A stretch of 64,000 bases of DNA, from positions 141,802,064 through 141,866,063 of the forward strand of contig CM040126.1 of the NCBI GenBank assembly GCA_022559845.1. The letters run 5' to 3'. The DNA comes from Amorphophallus konjac. Its lineage: Eukaryota; Streptophyta; Magnoliopsida; Alismatales; Araceae. The notes below the pieces were generated by a model that was not told the DNA's origin, did not search any database, and saw only the letters and a program-made list of their open reading frames with translations. A program made the position numbers and the translations under genes. Below, piece by piece: positions 46,550 through 56,825 of this stretch (positions are counted from its first letter, which is position 1; the number at the start of each line of letters is the position of its first letter).

Positions 46550-47033
46550 GTTTCTCGAAACCCATTATGTTTTGATACTAACCCATACGTGGGGTCTTAA
46601 GGGTCTGCTAATGTACACAAGTTGACCTTGAATGCTAAGCCCATTTCCTATGAGGTTGTATTAAGCTTATATTGTAGGTGGGTCATGATACATACTGAGG
46701 ACTTAACCGATTTGCTTAAGGTAATACTTCATATGGGGATTTTATCCCTCATAGTTTTATTTACTTTAATTATTATTTTATTAGTCATTGACCTGGGTAT
46801 CAGAGGCTGGTTCGATCCTAGAAAATATTTACTCTCTTTCAAAAAGGAAATATTAATTAGCCACTTATTTATCCTAAGAACAATATACTCCAAATTCTTA
46901 TTTATTCAATATTATTAACTATTTGGAGGAATATATAAATATCATCATGTGTAGGTTATCTTTTCTTTTCAAACCATGCATATATATATAATAATACACA
47001 TATAACTTCCATTTAAGTTTTTGGGGTGTTACA
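45508..47033 (-). repeat. Element T LTR 3, second part
   Basis: Resumes the T LTR after element A and its TSD. The TATA box is at 45753-45761 on the minus strand, and a (TA)n tract of about 60 bp lies at 46485-46548. It ends GGGGTGTTACA beside the TSD GATCA. Confidence 0.87.
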
Positions 47034-50000
47034 GATCAGCACATAACCACACACAGTGCCCAGTTCTCTTTGCCCGTGAGGATGATTCAGGGAGGACTGA
47101 CCGCCGACCATGCTCGCACTTGGTGGGATTTCATTCACCATGCGGATGCTTCATCATTCAGTGTGCTAGCCCCCGGGCAAATTCCACGGGTCACAACGGA
47201 TTACATCAAATGGTGGAATGCCCGAACATGGTTTTATCTATTGTGCAAGATCGACTGTTGGGACGGTGCCGAGTGAAAATTTCTGAACAAGCAGAAGACA
47301 GCCGTCCTCGATGTATACCCGGCGCACTTGCTCCGACTCAGGTCCATCAAGTCGAAGGAAGTGGCGGATTATATGTCTACTCGTAAAGAAGCACGATAGC
47401 TCAGGCCACTACCGCCTATTGACTTGCATGAGATTTATGTGGATGACTTCAAGCAGTCTCTCCACGATTCATGCAAGATATGGACAAATCGGCTAGACCT
47501 TATCAATTATCCCTTCCCAATAGAAGAGAAGCTCACCCCGTCCCAAAGCTGGCGCTCGGATGTAGACCCAACTTGCCCCTACCGGACGTTTGTGAAGAAG
47601 GAAGACCGAAAGCCTGAGCTTTATCAGCAGACCACATGGCTGTTTGTTGTGCTCCGAGTGCACGGGCTTATAATTGATGATCCGACAACATTTACATTGG
47701 CTAGGGGCCTCAATGTGTCTTTTCATTATGCTGACGGGTGGGGGATGGATCACTTAAATCTTTACTGCCACCTCACATCCCAAACCCATTCAGACTTAGC
47801 CAACCTCGCCGACCGTTGTACCAAGATCGGGGATGTGCGCTGGCTGGTTAGGGAAGCGGCCCACAGAGACAAAGAGCCGTCTTTGTCGTATTGGCCCTTG
47901 TCTCGTCTATACATTGGCCCTGTAGGTATGCCACCCTTCTACCTTCGTCCACCCATGCCCGTGCGTGTTCGAACTTGCTACCCGCAAGTAGCAACATTCT
48001 CCCTCTTTTTCTACTCACAGTGCCGATTTTTGTAGAGCATCCTTCTGGACACCAGATGAACAGCAACAGGCACCTCCTTTCACATGTGCCGAAACCGCAG
48101 CACTACATCACGCCGGAGCCCACTCTGACGACAACACCATTACCCCGAGGCTACAAACGTACAAGGGTGAAGTCCCCGATAAAGGAGGCGTTGGCCGCAG
48201 CAAAGGCGGGCGAGAGGCAGAGGTCTAAGAGAAAGCCGGCTGAGGTCGAGGCACCCCCTGCAGTTGCTCCCCGGGTTCCCAAGGCCCCATCCTTCAGAGA
48301 GTTTATCACCTTTAAAGCCGCACCAAGCCCCTCGTTGGGTAAGACTTCTTCGCTCTTGTGCATTTTTTTGTTTTGTTTTTATTTTTTTTAGAATCGGACT
48401 ACACAGTAAGAATGCAGCCTTGTAATTCTGTTGGACTTTTCTTTCTTTCTTCAAAGAGCGTGGAAGAGCTTGCTCCCGTCATCATTCTTGGAGTGGGGGT
48501 GACGGGGGTCGAGGCCCCTACTGTCGTTTCCCCTTCAGCCCCCGAGGTCTCTTCGTTGGAAGAGTTTACTACTTCTGCGGGTACGCCGAGCCCACTCGAG
48601 GGTACAAATTCATTTCTTATATTTTTTTGAACTGCATAAAAAAATGCAATCTCATGACTTCGTCAATTCTTGGCGCTTCAGGGGGCACAGAAGAGCCTGC
48701 CCCTACTGCCATCCCTAGGGTGGGGGCGGCGGAGACTCCCGCGGCCAGACCTGACGAGGAAGTCATCACCGTGGTTTCTCCCTTGAGGGAGATTGAGAAA
48801 GGTAAGTATTGCAGCTATATTGGCTTGCTTTCTGTCTCCTTTGGATGGTCCGTCCGTTGATGACGTGGCTCCTTCTTTGTTTGATTGAGGCCGAGATGAT
48901 AGCAGAAAGGCAAGAGGTTGCTCCGGCGGCCTCGCCGCTTCCACTGACATACTCGAGGTGGGGCTCGAGACTTGGGAGGTCCACAACGCCCAACCCATCC
49001 AAGGTGCATGCCGTTGCGAAGGCCACGAAAGATCTCACACCCCCGACTAAAGACGTTCCCGCCTCAACTGAATCAGCGTTGGGCGAGCGGGTGGACTACG
49101 ACTATTCCTCGGACGAGGTGTTTTCGACCGAGGCCATATCCGGGGAGCCCGTGGAGTCTGCGCCAATCTTACTACCCTAGACTCTGCCGAGATCCTTGAG
49201 CTTAGTTGCGGCTGATGTGAGCATGAGTTTGTATCTTTCACCTTTAATCTGGTGCTTCTCAATGACTCTTTCTGATTTTTTTGATTTTATTTTGCATGAA
49301 CAGGCCCCTCAACGATCAGTCGAAGCCCCTGTCGGTGAAGCCCTTGCACCCGAGACCGAGACGTTGGCACTAGTCAAGGTGACACCCAAGCTTAGCATAA
49401 TGCTGGTGGCCGAGGCAAGTGTAGGTGCCCACCCCCTTGGAGTGTCAGGAAGGGCGGTCATTCCCCGAGTTCGTCGGCGGGTGGTAGACAAGTACCGAGT
49501 ATTCTCCGACCAGCTAGTCGAGCTAAGATTAGTGACAGCCTTGAGGGCCGGTGCAGCCATCCCTCCATCTATCCTAGGGTTCTTGGCGAGCAGACTACCC
49601 CCAATATCTCCCCTACTACCCCGGTGTCTAAGCACTCCCGTGGATGTGCGAGCGCCAGAGATGTTTCGCGGCACCTTTCCTCCTCCTTGCTAGTAGCCCA
49701 AGTGATTGCGGAGACGGTCCTCCCTGATGTAGCTTCGAGCTCGGCCCTCATGCTCGCTTCATCTTCAGCAGAGGCCTCGGTCCCAGCCTTACCCATGCCT
49801 GAAATGACCTCTAGTCCAAGCCACCTGGAAACGGCAGGGCCAGAGCTACCCCTCGTGGCCGAGGCGCTGGGCAGCTCTGTTGAAGTTCTACGTTCACCTT
49901 CGGTGGGGATCGCCTAGGAGCGCGCTCTCGATATTGAAGCATCAAGCCACTTGGCATCGGCGCTCCCGTCCTCATCGGCCGTGGTTGACACAGAAATATG

Positions 50001-50061
50001 GGCGACCATGGACAGCGATGTTGAATTCAACCTGTAGGCCATCCCTTTGATAGGCCATATC
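47034..50061 (+). pseudogene. PMD gene, middle part with several exons
   Basis: The frame continues from 10448 as HITTHSAQFSLPVRMIQGG. It goes on through WWDFIHHAD, IKWWNARTWF and KTAVLDVYPAHLLRLRS to about 47925, with stops at 47274-47276 (TGA) and 47397-47399 (TAG). Plausible GT-AG introns follow: about 47926-48020, 48339-48456, 48602-48681, 48802-48889 and 49217-49303. The exons between them encode Pro/Ala/Glu-rich segments resembling one another (EAPPAVAPRVPKAPSF, VEAPTVVSPSAPEVSSL, EEPAPTAIPRVGA). Further stops or frame changes lie near 49180, 49600, 49915 and 50035. The last exon is split at 50061 by solo LTR E. PMD proteins have this general plan: an N-terminal PMD, a low-complexity middle and a coiled coil. 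Intron borders are read by eye and are uncertain. Confidence 0.55.
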
Positions 50062-51478
50062 TTTAACACCCCACCTTAGAATCCAGTTCAGTTTCCAACT
50101 CTCATCGAATTTAGGAGAGATGTCACAGTGGGAAAAACCCAACAAAACAGAAACTGGTTGATGAATTACATAAATAAATAGAACAATAGCCAGCGCAAGA
50201 AAAATATCAAGTCCATTAGTTAATTCCACTTCTCAAAATAACAATAGTCCAACTAACAAAACATAAAAGTTCCTTAAAACAGTCCATTATTACAATGCGA
50301 TAAAGATGCTAACACAATCACATCAACTGGAAAGGAGAAAGAGAAACTAACAATCACACTAAATCTTCGCGATCAGAGTCACTATGCACTAGTGCCTCAT
50401 CTTCACCAGTGGAGTCACCTGAAAATGTTTACAAGGGTGAGTCTACGAATAGGCCCAACAAGTCACTAAATTCAAATTTGTTCCTTTTTCCATGCCCAAC
50501 TTACTACGAGGGTACTTAAACTTACAAAATACTATAATGCTTAGAACTTGAAATAAGGTGCTGGGAATTTAAAACTGTAACCACAAAACAAGTATCTTCA
50601 TAACTATCTCTTGTAGAGAAACACCTTCCTGTTCAGATTTCCAAATAATAGAAACAAACTTTCGCATAAGGTATATGATTGAAGCAGATTTTAGAACAGA
50701 AATTTCAGATCACACTATTTTAGAAATCATATACCTTTACATATTTCAGATATAGAGATAGAATTTCAGATATACATGGCCTAGACATAGTGCCCAAACC
50801 ACCCTTAGAAGGTCAAAACAGTCAGATACTCAGTCACCTAGGCAATGGAGACAAGTCTTGGTTACTGCGCAGAACCGGGGAAAGTCCTTCCCACCTGAAC
50901 CAGTGGAATTTATCCACCTCCAAGATTTCACCTCGTGCCCTCGACGTCAGAACAGATTGAGTCTCCCCACATGGGCATTTCTATAGTTTTACTCCAGACT
51001 CTTCTATGACAGCAGTGTCCATATAGCCAATATAATAGCTTAATTTTCTTTTCCACAGATTTCAGGAATATAATAGGTTTCGGATTTTTGAAAACAGAAA
51101 TAAGCTTGTTTCCAAGCTATACATGCATATAATCATAAGCACAGAATTTTATTGAACACAAAATTTTTACAGCAAGTTTCCAACTTACTCATTTATCATT
51201 TTCTAATTTTTCAGATTTTTCTGAATCAAAATGGCCTTTCAAAACACTTTATTTGTAGGTTTCTGGAATTTTAGAAAACAAGTTTATATTTTGGCCACAC
51301 ATGTATAGAAAATAATTCATAATGATGAGTGCATATTTTCCATGAGTACAAAAATTTTACAGAGAGTTATTAACATGGTTTTCTATCATTTTCCAATTTT
51401 TTAGAATTTTTGAATTAAATTGGCCTCTCAAAATACTCTTTTTCTAAGTTGCTGGAAATCGGGACAAAACACAGGATG

Positions 51479-51930
51479 CATCGACCTATGTACATGATGT
51501 GCATCGACCTTCGTCTGAGGAACACACAATGTGCATCGACCTTAGTTTGAGGAATACACGATGCATACACAATGTGCATCGACCTTAGTTTGAGGAATAC
51601 ACGATGCACACACAATGTACGTCGACCTTAGTCTGAGCATTACACAATGTGCATCGACCTTAGTCTGAGCATTACACAATGTTCATGGACCTTAGTCTAA
51701 ATATACACAATGTGCATCGACCTTAGCCTGAGCATTACACAATGTGCATCGACCTTAGTTTGAGCAATACACAATGTGCATCAACCTTAGTCTGAGCATA
51801 CACAATGTGCATCGACCTTAGTCTGAGAATTACACAATGTGCATCAACCTTAGTCTGAGCAATACACAATGGGTATCGACTTTAGTCTGAGCAATACACA
51901 ATGTGCATTGACCTTAGTCTGAGCATTAAA
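51479..51930 (-). repeat. Minisatellite of about 31 bp, 14 units, in solo LTR E
   Basis: Units have the form GCATCGACCTTAGTCTGAGC followed by ATTACACAATGT, mostly 31-32 bases. Two units are extended to 43 by a CGATGCAYACACAATGT insertion. Confidence 0.88.
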
Positions 51931-52727
51931 AACCATCTTTGTTAAAACCCGGCCGATCATCATGAAAAATACGTAAATAGATGGAAAACCCAGAATTTTC
52001 ATGAAAACCTTATTTCTTATGTTTTTCAAATTCTTTTTGACCCAAAATACCTAAGAAAAATCAAAAACCAAATAAATATATAAAAACCATTCAGTTTTCG
52101 GACTTGTATGATTACATTAACATGCTGAGGGTTTTTTTTGGCCGAGTAGAAATAGAATCTTAAAAAAATCAAAATAGACATTTAGGATCGTAATAGTACA
52201 ACCTCCTGAGTAAATTAGAACATGTCAAAGGGACAACTTTGAGGTTTAGAAACTTGCGTCAATGAAGAAAATGACAGATCGAAAGAAACACTTCTCGATG
52301 AAATGTCCTCACCAAATCCCGCCTGCTACCGCACATTTACAGCCCAGAAGTCCTTCAAAAGACTCCCGCATTACCTTCCCTTCTAAACTCTCTTACTCCT
52401 AGCAGGGAACAAGAGCGCTCACACCCTTCACTCTCAGAACAGAGGAAAAATAAAACACCAATGCCTCCCACGACTTGCTGATAAAATGAAGGAAAAGGAG
52501 TGCCAACTCCCTTCCAATCCCACCCTTTAAAGGGTCATATGGTTGTTATCAGGAGTTTTAAATCTCAACCCTTAATCCAATTAATCTAAATCAAATGGCA
52601 AGCAGAAACTCCGAAACGGTCAAACGCACTGCAAAAATCTCTGCACGTAAAACTACCATGAAAATGTATTTCACGAATAGTAATGCACAATAACAGTTTT
52701 CACTATTCATTGGCAACTTTAAAATTT

Positions 52728-53275
52728 TATATCTCACAATATGAAAATAATTTGAAAAATCTAATTGTTACCCATTAATCACCTCGATTTACTCTATCGT
52801 AGAAAAATATAAAATAAATAAAAACATACGAAATAAAAATCACCCCCAAAATGAATAGTAACCTCATCAAAAAGAATAGTGGGACATTTAGAACCCACTA
52901 TTTCTCACCTGTTTCTCCGGTTGTACCGATATGCATTTACGTGAGTTTCATTTAAAACCCACTGTCTCTCATCCAATTTCCTGTTATATTTATATTCATT
53001 TATGTGGGTTTCATTTAAAACTCACTACCCACTCGTACATATATTATCTGTTATGCACATATGCCACGTGAGTTTTCTTAGGAAAAATGATACAACCCAA
53101 CAATAACTATTCATTAACCACTTTAAAAATTGATATCTCATAATATAAAAAGAATTTACAAAATCTAATTGTTACCCATTAATCACCTCGATTTACTCTA
53201 CCATGAAAAAATATAAAATAAATAAAAAACTTGAGAAATGAAAATCACTCTTAGAATAAATAGTAACATTCAAAA
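52728..53275 (-). repeat. Direct repeat pair in solo LTR E
   Basis: A segment at about 52728-52865 recurs at about 53120-53275. The two copies share a run of about 45 bases including ATCTAATTGTTACCCATTAA, and both go on to ATAAAATAAATAAAAA and AATAGTAAC. Confidence 0.75.
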
Positions 53276-53658
53276 TGAACAGTAATGCCTTTAATGGATT
53301 ACGAGACCCACTCCCTTATTTTAGAGTCTACGTATGTATATATAAATACTTGTGCTTCCCCTCTTCTTAGAAGATGAAGACAAAACAAAACTTAACTAAA
53401 TATGTCTAGTTGGCAGATAATCATCTTAATATGACTATATATTTATATTTATAAAATATGGAGAAGACAATTAAATTGTATAATCTTAATTACTCAAAAT
53501 TGGATTATAATTAAGGAAAATTTACCTAACTCGTTTTCATAATTTTTTTATATTATTATTATTTGACAAAATATTAGTCATGTACAAGCAATAATATTTC
53601 ATGCATTAACCAAAAATATAATATATTGTGAGTTATGATAAAATTCTCGGGTACTACA

Positions 53659-54178
53659 ATATCACTTCAGACCTGTCGGTCCGTCAATCTTTGATGGTGT
53701 TGCGATCCATGTTATTCGCTGACCCAACGCTCACGTACCAAGGCATACGAGCCGTGGCAGAACAACTGATCAAAGCCTTGCCAATAATGGGCTGCCCCTT
53801 GGAGGAATGGTCACAACGCATCCTTTTATTATTGAAGTACGTGAACCGTCGCGAGTTCCACAAGGCAGAAGACCCCAATCAGTTCGCAGCCTTTCATCTG
53901 CAGAGAGACGAATATATACAAGTCTTGAAGACTCGAAGGGGCAACACGGAGCGGCACCGGAGGGCCGTGGATGGATGCCGTGATCATGCTCAGGCTTTGG
54001 TCAGTAAAATAACGTAGCTCGAGCAGTGGTTCGCCTCGGCCAAATCTGAACTTGAAGAAGTTGAGGCGACCGAGGCGAAGGCAGCCGAAAGTGTGGCCTT
54101 GGCCTCGGTCGAAGAAGCCTCTGTGCAAACTATGCTAGAGCATCTTCAGGAGCAAGAGGACCGACTGCCGAGATGGTG
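53659..54178 (+). pseudogene. PMD gene, C-terminal coiled-coil part
   Basis: After solo LTR E and one TSD copy are removed, the frame passes from AIPLIGHI to TSDLSVRQSLMVLRSMLF with no shift, which shows that E lies inside this exon. The frame then gives IRAVAEQLIKALPIMG and KTRRGNTERHRRAVDGC. After a TAG at 54015-54017 comes a heptad-like Glu/Ala/Leu coiled coil (SELEEVEATEAKAAESVA...MLEHLQEQEDRL) ending at TGA 54176-54178. The C-terminal coiled coil suggests self-association. Beyond that no function can be assigned. Confidence 0.6.
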
Positions 54179-54591
54179 AACTTCCCATGTGTAGGGATCC
54201 TTCCTCTTGAGGAGATTTTCTGAGGGATAGACTAGATCTCGCCCCATTTCTTTTTCTTCTTCCCCCCCTTTTTGTTGGGGTTTCCTTCTTCTCATTTTTT
54301 TGAAATTGTGATGTAGTGGTATATCCCGAAGAACATGTAGTACACCTTTTGCAAGGAATAGACTATTACAACTTCACACATGTCTTTCGCATGCATGTAC
54401 GTCTGGCAGCTTTTTTCTTATACTCTTCATATAGTTCACTCGGGAAAGTCCAGTAAGGACCCGCATAAATACATAGGAGAGTGCTCACCCTTTCAGGGAA
54501 AGGATGAGGGAATCACTCCACTGTGCAAACCGCGCGGGTTGCTGATTGGTATTGACGGGTTGCCTGAACCGTATGGCTTTGATCTGGCCTT
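54179..54591 (+). other. 3' flank of the PMD gene, no gene seen
   Basis: A pyrimidine-rich stretch (54245-54300) and a TGTAGTGGTATATCCC region follow the stop. The ORF at 54380-54664 runs into the minisatellite and shows no family resemblance. Confidence 0.5.
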
Positions 54592-54922
54592 GAAGGGACG
54601 GAGAGAGGAGTTCATTTATCTAATGACTTGGACGGAAGGTCCAAATAAAAAGGGATGTTCGTAACCTGAAGGGACAGAGAGAAGAGTTTGTTTGTTCAAC
54701 GATCTGGACGGGAGGTCCAAATCAAAAGGGATATTCATCACCCGAAGGGATGGAGAGAAGAGTTTGTTTATTCAATGATCTAGATGGGAGGTCCAAATCA
54801 AAAGGGATGTTCGTCACCCGAAGGGACGGAGAGAAGAGTTTGTTTATTCAATGATCTAGACAGGAGGTCCAGATCAAAAGGGATATTCGTCGCCCGAAGG
54901 GACGGAGAGAAGTGTTTATTTA
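54592..54922 (+). repeat. 76-bp minisatellite, four full units plus a partial one
   Basis: GAAGGGA-starting units begin at 54592, 54668, 54744, 54820 and 54896, exactly 76 bases apart. They contain GGTCCAAATCAAAAGGGATR and GAGAGAAGAGTTTGTTTATT. Confidence 0.92.
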
Positions 54923-54926
54923 TCTC

Positions 54927-55325
54927 TTTGTTTCTTCATTAGCACAGGTTTAGTGCCAAAGCAAGGGAATAGTTTATTCTGTGTTCCTTAACCCAAATGA
55001 AAGGTTCGAGTAAGATATCTCTTCATCAGCACTGACAGGATGTCAGAGACTGACGTAGTCTGTTTGTCTCTTCATTGGCATGGGGTTGGTGCCGAAGCAA
55101 GGAAATGGTTTATTCTTTATTCCTCAACCCAAATGAAAGGTTCGAGTGAGATATCTCTTCATCAGCACTGAACTGATGTCAGAAACTGACGTAGTCTGTT
55201 TGTCTTTTTGTCTCTTCATTGGCGCAGGATTAGTGCCAAAGCAAGGAAAGGGTTTATTCTTTGTCCCTTACCCAAACGAAAGGTTCGAGTAAGGTATCTC
55301 TTCGTCAGCACTGACAGGATGTTGT
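54927..55325 (+). repeat. Tandem repeat of about 140 bp, three units
   Basis: TTTGTYTCTTCATTRGC begins at 54927, 55063 and 55207 (spacing 136 and 144). Each unit includes GTGCCRAAGCAAGG, AAAGGTTCGAGT and a CATCAGCACTGA or GTCAGCACTGA block. Confidence 0.85.
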
Positions 55326-55750
55326 TTGCGGGGATTTTATTTTCTTTTTATTCTGGGTCGACCAACCAATTGATTAATCAATAATCAATTGATTAGTTGA
55401 CCGCGCAGGCATGCCAGTCACGTGCATGATAGGTTTATTATGCGCTCATTCTGACCAGTGTTGGTTGAGAGGGAGATTCAAGTCGGGACCAACAGTCTGC
55501 CATACCATAAAGGCTATGACGTTAATTACATCCCCCATAAGGGAGAAAACCTTTGATTAATTACCGAGATAGTGGGCCGTCCGAGGCCAAAATAAGATGC
55601 AAAAGGATGCATATGACGATGTCACATGAAATACTTTTATCTATCATGCAAGAGAGGCATGGTTTATTGAGTTGGAAACCCTCAATACATGGCGGAGGAC
55701 ATAGGTCCGAAGACCACCATCGCGCATAGTAAAGACTTCCAGTCGAGCGT
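55326..55750 (+). other. Sequence between minisatellites and LTR H, with a palindromic AT-rich core
   Basis: No gene seen. At about 55374-55402 two overlapping palindromes, ATTGATTAATCAAT and AATCAATTGATT, could form a stem. It may be the 3' end of the PMD-bearing unit, which itself could be a transposon; no terminal repeat could be recognised. Confidence 0.4.
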
Positions 55751-56825
55751 AGCCCGTGTTGAGTTATGATTTTGATGATATCTAAACTTAATGTGTGATT
55801 ATGTGATTATAACTAAACTTGTGGTTGATTGCTCATGCTCTTGTTATCTATGTATGTTTGAGATGGGAAATGGCAACGGTTACATGGCCTTGATGCTTGG
55901 TTTGCATATGTTGGTTTTACAAGAGACAAGAGGTTTCATAACCTCTTCAATGTGAACGAGGATGGTATTAACCCTGACTATCTTGCTTGCTGGATCAAAC
56001 TCATGGCAGTCGCCTGGTAAACCGTACGTATGGATAAGTACCTTACTTTTCTACAGGTCAACATAGGTGGTATATGTCATTTATTGTCAAGAACCATTGG
56101 TAAGATTCTTACCTTATCATAGTCATCAATCTCACCATGGGTATTCTATATACCTTTCATTTCTAAACTTCATTCATGATATTTGAGGTTCACAATGATA
56201 ACTTGGATTGATAACTTACAAGCTCACTCTTCAAATGCATTAGTTTCTCATTCCAATCATGACAACATGCTCAAATGGTCTTGATGTTTCTAATGCATAA
56301 ACCAAGTGAAATCCAACCTCCAAATGTATGAAATAAACATCTACTTAAAGTCATTGTTATTTGGATGTATTTCATTGGGCTAACACTTCAACTTTACAAG
56401 ACTAGGTCATTCCGGTCAACCATAATCGCCAAACGCGAAAAGTCTCATACTGCAGAACTGGCAGTCGACCGCCCCAGGTCGACCTAAAATTCCAGGGATC
56501 AAATTTCTACAGGTTTCTCAGTAGCGGTCGACCGCCAGCTTCCACAGGTCGACCGCCAGCCCCAGCCAACATATGTTGACTTTGTTTTACACTTCAAGAA
56601 GAGCCATTCTCCATAGATTTCTTTAATCATAAAGTCCCCCAATCACCCACAAAATGTGGATCTGGTCTGGGGGGTTTCTATAGACCATTAAAATTCTATA
56701 AAACACATACAAGAGGGTTAGAAACCCTAATGCTTCAAGGGGATCAAGAGAGATCAAGGGAGGCTAGAAGAGGAGATTCACAGGTACTGTAGCACCTCCG
56801 TGAACAGTGCTTCGACCTGGAGTTC
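55751..56825 (+). mobile_element. LTR H, 5' part of a Sirevirus-like LTR, interrupted by element F
   Basis: It starts TGTTGAGTTATGATTTTGATGAT, with the TTTTGATGAT word found near the LTR starts of A, B, C and F. It has GGTCGACC palindromes at 56460-56565 and a TATA box at 56697-56703 (TATAAAA). The sequence ends abruptly at 56825 beside the start of F, so the rest lies beyond the window. Confidence 0.65.

Larger units (their letters stand above)
10449..47033 (-). mobile_element. Element T: tandem three-LTR Tekay-like Ty3/gypsy insertion, with nested elements
   Basis: The insertion is bounded by TG at 10449 and CA at 47033 and flanked by the TSD GATCA (10444-10448 and 47034-47038). It holds three LTRs of about 4.12 kb in the same minus orientation, separated by two internal regions of 947 and 1017 bp. 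Each internal region has a minus-strand PBS beside the LTR to its right and a PPT beside the LTR to its left. Only one TSD pair flanks the whole array, so the tandem arose by recombination or came in as one unit. LTR 3 is split by element A. LTR ends TGTAGCACCCC and GGGGCGTGACA plus the gag remnants suggest the Del/Tekay chromovirus lineage. Confidence 0.85.
50062..53658 (-). mobile_element. Solo LTR E (3.6 kb), Tekay-like gypsy
   Basis: Flanked by the TSD ATATC (50057-50061 and 53659-53663). On the minus strand it starts TGTAGTACCCGAG and ends GGTGGGGTGTTAAA, close to the TGTA...ACCCC/GGGGTGT termini of gypsy elements T and G; the final CA has changed. The block near 50400-50460 (minus: GACTCACCC...TTTTCAGGTGACT) has counterparts near the 3' ends of the T and G LTRs. 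No ORF, PBS or PPT is seen, so it is taken as a solo LTR. It contains a 14-unit minisatellite and a duplicated segment of about 130 bp. Confidence 0.75.

Noticed and set aside
54380..54664. 94-codon ORF after the PMD gene
   Set aside because: It runs into the 76-bp minisatellite and shows no domain or conserved composition.
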